From: Sambucus nigra
Lineage: Eukaryota; Streptophyta; Magnoliopsida; Dipsacales; Adoxaceae
Assembly (NCBI GenBank): GCA_949130495.1
Contig: OX422207.1
Span: 787,762,384 to 787,826,383 of the forward strand
DNA length: 64,000 bases
Reading direction: 5' to 3'
Position numbers and translations under genes: made by a program. Under the pieces are notes generated by a model. The model saw only the letters and a program-made list of their open reading frames with translations. It had not been told where the DNA came from and did not search any database. Of the stretch, positions 60,001 through 64,000 are shown piece by piece (position 1 is the first letter of the stretch; the number at the start of each line of letters is the position of its first letter).

Positions 60001-62010
60001 TATTATGTGCTTTGAGAGAGATATGGACAACAAGGTCTTTCTTATCTTTCTTAGGTACCCAAGATGTGGTAACCTTTTCTTATCAACATGATCTCTTAGA
60101 CTAGGAAAATCATCAGTATGATGTGGTGGAGCAATAGTACATCGTGTCCGACCCAAACTATGGCAAAACTCCCTGAGGTGGCCTTTTCTTTTGCAGTATG
60201 TACAGAAGAATGCAGTCTTAGGCGGACCTAGGTTTTCTTTTCTTGGTCGAACTCTCCTTCGCGATTTTTGATGATGGCTATATGGAGTCGTAGTAAACTC
60301 AGGAACTGGTCCAGGTGAAATTTGGGACGTGGAGGCACCATCATAACCTATTCCCTGCCTATGAACAAAACCCAAAGTGGGGCCGAGGAGCATCTTTCCC
60401 ATTTTCCCAGATATATCCTCGATTTGTACCTTGACTTCCCGTGCTCTCTCAAGATCATGAGTAAGCTGGGCTACAAGAGATTCAAGTTTCTTTCGAGTCT
60501 CCGGGGGGGAATGGATCTCACCCATAAGACTAGCCACTTGTTTAGTTAAGTCCCCTCTCTCTTTCTCAAAATAACTCTCTCTCTCACTCTCCAAACAATT
60601 TCTCTCTCTCTCTAAACAAACTCTCTCTCTCAACATAGGTAGACTCTCTCTCTCTAAAGGTAGTGCAGGTGGAGGACTCTCTCTCTCGTTTCTTCTAAAT
60701 CTTCCTCTAACACGATGATCTTAAGAACTAATGATTTGTTATGCTTTTTGGTTCTAAATTACTCATTATATAACTCAGCGTAGGCGCGTTGAAGATTACT
60801 CTCGCTCTCACTTGCATCATCCCCCCCCCCCTCACTCACATCACTCTCACTGTCGAGGTGTCCCTGTGAAATAGAATCCTCATCATCGTGAGAAGTAATA
60901 GAAGTACTCACATGACTAGCCATGAATGCGGTGAAGTTACATTCATGCGGTGACTGGTCTCCAGAGTCCACCGACTCGACCTCACTGTCGTCACTAAAGG
61001 TAGCATTAAGGACAGCTTTGCCATTTTCTCTGTTTAGCCTAGTAGCACACTCAAAAGCTCTATGGCCCATATTGTCGCACTCAAAGCATCTCTCACTCTC
61101 TATCTTTAGAGGATTTTTAAAATATTTTTTATTTTTCTTTTCAAACTTATTTTTCTCAAACTTCTTTTTACCTTTGAAATTACCATTTTTCTTGAATTTG
61201 AGAATTTTCTTGAAATTTTTAGCAAACAGGGCCAAATCATCTAAATCAAGATCACACTCAGAATTTGACATATCTATCTCTCCTTTTCTAGATGACTCTA
61301 CCCTCTTTCTTGCCGACCCCTCGCTCTTTCTCTCCTGGGCATTAAGTGCAATTCCCTTATCTTTAGACTTGACAGATTTAGGAAACATATTAATTTCATA
61401 TGTTTACAAGTTCCTCCAATTTAAGCATATTTAAATTACCCATAGAATTTAACACAGTGACTTTAGGGATAAAACTCTTAGGCAGTGATCTAAGAATCTT
61501 TTTAGCAACTCTAGCATTGGGAATATGTTCACCAAGATTAAAGCTAGTATTAACAATATCAGACAGTCTAGCATAAAATTCATTAAAACATTCAGATTCA
61601 AGCATGGTGATTGTTTCAAATTTAGTTGTTAAATTTTGCAGTTTAGATTCTTTCACAACATTAGTTCCTTCATGGGTAAGTTGAAAAACATCCCATGCCT
61701 CTTTTGACGTGGTGCACGTCATTATTCGTTTGAACTCATCAGGTGTGACAGATCCAGAAATAGGACTTAAACCCTTAGAATTAAAAGATGACCATTTAAA
61801 TTCTTCTTGAGTCCAAGTAGTGACAGGTTTTAAATTGGTCACGTTTTCAACAGTGACAGAGGGAGGTGTCCACCCTCTTTCAACCAAAATCCAGACATGT
61901 AAATCAATGGCTTTTAATGCAGATCTCATGCGGGCTTTCCAGTATGCATAGTTTGTCCCGTCAAAAATTGGTATTTTATTATATAATTTCTCCATAATGA
62001 ACACACTCAT
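59959..62010 (-). pseudogene. gag of the SIRE-like element
   Basis: The start is ATG 62010 (MSVFIMEKLYNKIP), or 61995 just downstream. The frame 61396-62010 is a copia capsid-like (UBN2-type) domain (FDGTNYAYWKARM, WDVFQLTHEGTNVVKESKLQ). After a frame break at 61390 comes 60759-61388, with a Lys/Phe-rich stretch and a CCHC knuckle (CFECDNMGHRAFEC) and an acidic Ser/Asp-rich tail with a C-run frameshift risk at 60820. The frame 59959-60636 has a coiled coil and a second knuckle (CTYCKRKGHLREFC). Two knuckles and a long coiled-coil gag fit the SIRE lineage. Confidence 0.85.
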
Positions 62011-62084
62011 TTTCAAAAATTAATTTTTCAGAAAATTTATATCTTAGAAATTTTTTGTGGAAAATTACACGGTATAGTTGTGTA

Positions 62085-62100
62085 GCTGGCTCTGATACCA
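62085..62100 (-). other. PBS of the SIRE-like element
   Basis: The minus strand reads TGGTATCAGAGCCAGC, complementary to the initiator-Met tRNA end, three bases from the LTR. Confidence 0.9.
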
Positions 62101-62103
62101 ATT

Positions 62104-63118
62104 TAAAAGAGTGCGCGTGCGTTCAAATATAGAAATTATTTAATTAAACTCAGTTTTTATCAATTAAATCCTAAACATGCATCTAGGTGTGATTGCAGAA
62201 GATAAAATCATGCAAGAACATTTAAACACACACATATGAGGAAAAATCCCCCCAAAGGGCAAAACCTTTTATTTTCACTATAATTTTATAAGATATGGTT
62301 ACACGGATTACAATGAAAATACAGTGACACAGAAATACTCGCACACATCGGTTCTGTAGTCATCGGCTGGAATCTCCCTCGGGAACTCCAGGTGAGCATT
62401 AATGAAAAAGGAAAACGGCTTCTCCACAAAGGTTTGAACAAACACAAGGTTGTGTTCTTGGGTTGCAAACGGATTCACAAAGGTTTGGCAAAGATGTGTG
62501 AATCAAAACATGAGTCTTGGGACTCAAAAATATGAAGAGTAGATGTAATTTAACTCTAAAAAATGTCTCTCAAAGTCTTGTCAAATAACTCCCTCGGAGT
62601 TGGATTTTATAAGGAAACCAAAAAGAGTTTCATGACTTTAAAACACTTGCCAGCGTCACGTACCCCGAACCGGTTCGGGTGTACCGCGAACCGGTTCGCC
62701 CCCCGAACCGATTTGGCTTTCGGTTCGCAAAAATTCGCTGGAACTTGGGGCTCAAACACTTAGCTCGGATTAATGTGCCATTTCTTTTAGTATCTTCATT
62801 GCGGCGAGCTTTTTAACTTTCTAGTTGATCGGGCCTCCAGACAGTGGCTGTAAAATTACCAAAATTCCCTTGAACTTCCATATCTTGCCTTTTTTCACTA
62901 TTTTGACTTCTCTTGCGTACCACTTACATAAAGACCCTAAAATAATGGAACGTGAAGTCATTGAGGCAGATGTGGGACACATGATGGAGATGTTGAATGC
63001 TTGATTCTCTGAATTTGGATTGAGGCCGTCATGTGAGATCGTGAAGAGACGTGCCTTTTGTAGCGGCGTACGACATATACACATGTAAGATAACAGACAT
63101 GAGAAATGTGTCCTTACA
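62104..63118 (-). repeat. 5' LTR of the SIRE-like element (1015 bp)
   Basis: It aligns with 54710-55791. In element orientation its last two bases are TA instead of CA (C-to-T), and it lacks about 65 bp near 62765. It ends TCCTTACA before TSD ATGAA. Confidence 0.93.
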
Positions 63119-63123
63119 ATGAA

Positions 63124-64000
63124 TAAATATTATAATTTGAATTTACGATTTTCTCTTGAAAATAATTCACCCTCTCTCGAGGCGTAAACATAAATTGTAA
63201 AATTTTAATATTAATATTTAAAGGGGCATAATAAATAAACAAACCAAATATAAAAATAATTAAGTTAAGGGTTCCATCTCATCCCTTAAATGGGGTATTT
63301 AACCTCTCATTTTGATATTATTACATGTAAAATATAATAATGACATAATAAGAGGCCTTAAATAAATAAGCTAAGAGAGAACAAAATAAAAACCAAGTGT
63401 CCTTAAATTTTCATTCCAATCCCAAGCTTTGACAAGAATAGTAACCCACAAATTTGAGTTTCACAACACTAAAAATAATTTCACTCAACTCACAATTTGT
63501 ATCTTACAAAAATAATCTACCTCACACTCAAGTCACTACATATTAAAATTGAAAAAAAATGAAAAATTTGAGCTCCAAAAATGGAGCTCCTAAACTAAAA
63601 ACTACACTACTCTTCCCACTCTTGTAGTATTGAACTCTTGGACCCCCTTGCTGAAAATGAAGAGTCTTCTCTTATAAGAGATTACATGAGGATATGGTTG
63701 AGGGTAGTTTAGGAAAGAAACGAGTAAATTTTATCATGTGACTTTTATTTTTGGAAAAATGCAGATTGTTGGGATATGGGGTTTTAGGTCTTGCACGAAA
63801 TGGGTATAGAGCTTGGGTCAAAGGTGCTAGTGTTGGAAGGGGGTTTGACTTGGATTTGTGCAGGTGGATAAGTCGATTTGGCATTTGAAATGGGTTATGG
63901 GAAGATGGAGTTTTATTTCAGTTGGAGTTGTTTAGGGAAACACAGTTGACTGGAATGGGCAGGTATGCCTGGGTCGCGGATTTACTAGTGGTCGGAGGAG
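63124..64000 (-). repeat. 5' LTR of the large element, second part, runs off the window
   Basis: It continues from the TSD and aligns with 38260 onward in the 3' LTR. Relative to that copy it has a small insertion near 63640 (CCCCCTTGCTGAAAATG) and lacks about 250 bp near 63960. Confidence 0.85.

Larger units (their letters stand above)
54710..63118 (-). mobile_element. Ty1/copia retrotransposon, SIRE-like, 8.4 kb
   Basis: LTRs at 54710-55791 and 62104-63118 are flanked by a perfect 5-bp TSD, ATGAA (54705-54709 and 63119-63123). In minus-strand order it has PBS, gag with two CCHC knuckles, protease, integrase, RT and RNase H, then 1.5 kb of non-coding DNA and a polypurine tract. The order integrase before RT is copia. 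The RNase H (STAEAEYIAVGSYCTQLLW) and the long gag with two knuckles resemble the SIRE/Maximus lineage. RT is deleted through its catalytic motif. The target sequence is the LTR of the larger element, which resumes exactly after the second TSD. Confidence 0.95.
37653..64000 (-). mobile_element. large gag-only LTR element, Athila/Tat-type PBS (incomplete)
   Basis: LTR copies start with TGATATTTC at 37653 and 54112. The minus-strand PBS is TGGCGCCGTTGCCGG (54095-54109), the type known from Athila/Tat elements. Without nested insertions the internal region is about 5 kb and contains one interrupted gag-like frame and long untranslated parts. No protease, RT, RNase H or integrase is recognisable. 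A segment near 42115-42165 (GGGATGCCTCCCGGTAGAGC...CTTCAGC) resembles a sequence I associate with the 3' region of Athila/Ogre-like elements. The right LTR is interrupted by a copia element and runs past the window edge, so the outer TSD cannot be read; the left flank is AGAGT. Confidence 0.78.

Noticed and set aside
60922..61434. 170-residue plus-strand frame rich in Leu and Phe
   Set aside because: It is the antisense shadow of the Lys-rich gag segment on the minus strand.

Overview
This window looks like intergenic DNA from a flowering plant, probably a eudicot. It is AT-rich, has no recognisable host gene or RNA gene, and is built almost entirely of transposable elements nested inside one another. 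The evidence is structural: long terminal repeats (LTRs) with TG...CA-type ends, primer binding sites (PBS), polypurine tracts, target-site duplications (TSDs), and plant-specific domains such as a dual RNase H, an antisense gypsy-type transposon domain, and CACTA transposase domains. I could run no searches, so family names come from motif recognition.

Region A (1607-15334) is a decayed Ty3/gypsy element of the Tat clade on the minus strand, with two 531-bp LTRs. From right to left it carries PBS, gag, protease, reverse transcriptase, RNase H, a second RNase H and integrase. Between integrase and the 3' LTR it has a palindromic 32-bp tandem array and two plus-strand (antisense) extra ORFs. 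The integrase gene is split by a 1.6-kb LTR-like insertion (about 7593-9201). Region B (15335-21856) is unassigned AT-rich DNA holding a heavily decayed minus-strand Ty1/copia pol (about 17330-19950) and a possible MITE.

Region C (21857-37652) is a minus-strand Ty1/copia element that has lost pol. Its left LTR contains a 2.3-kb non-autonomous CACTA element (22362-24678). Its interior contains a plus-strand, chromovirus-like, non-coding LTR element (26876-36041, TSD GAATC) whose left LTR is reduced to about 40 bp. That element in turn holds a 6.06-kb CACTA transposon (26910-32969) with remnants of both CACTA genes. The right LTR of the copia element is cut off by the element of region D.

Region D (37653 to beyond the right edge) is a very large minus-strand LTR element with a TGGCGCCGTTGCCGG PBS of the Athila/Tat type. 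It has no pol. Its only coding capacity is a gag-like reading frame with one CCHC knuckle. That frame is interrupted by a hAT-type MITE (42548-42986, 8-bp TSD) and by an 8.4-kb non-coding LTR element with 3.5-kb LTRs (43914-52292). The right LTR is split by an 8.4-kb SIRE-like Ty1/copia element (54710-63118, perfect TSD ATGAA) whose RT has lost its catalytic segment.

The relative order of insertions can be read from the nesting. No element looks autonomous. The best candidates for something undescribed are the gag-only element of region D, the pair of chromovirus-like elements without coding capacity, and the antisense genes plus palindromic satellite seed of region A.
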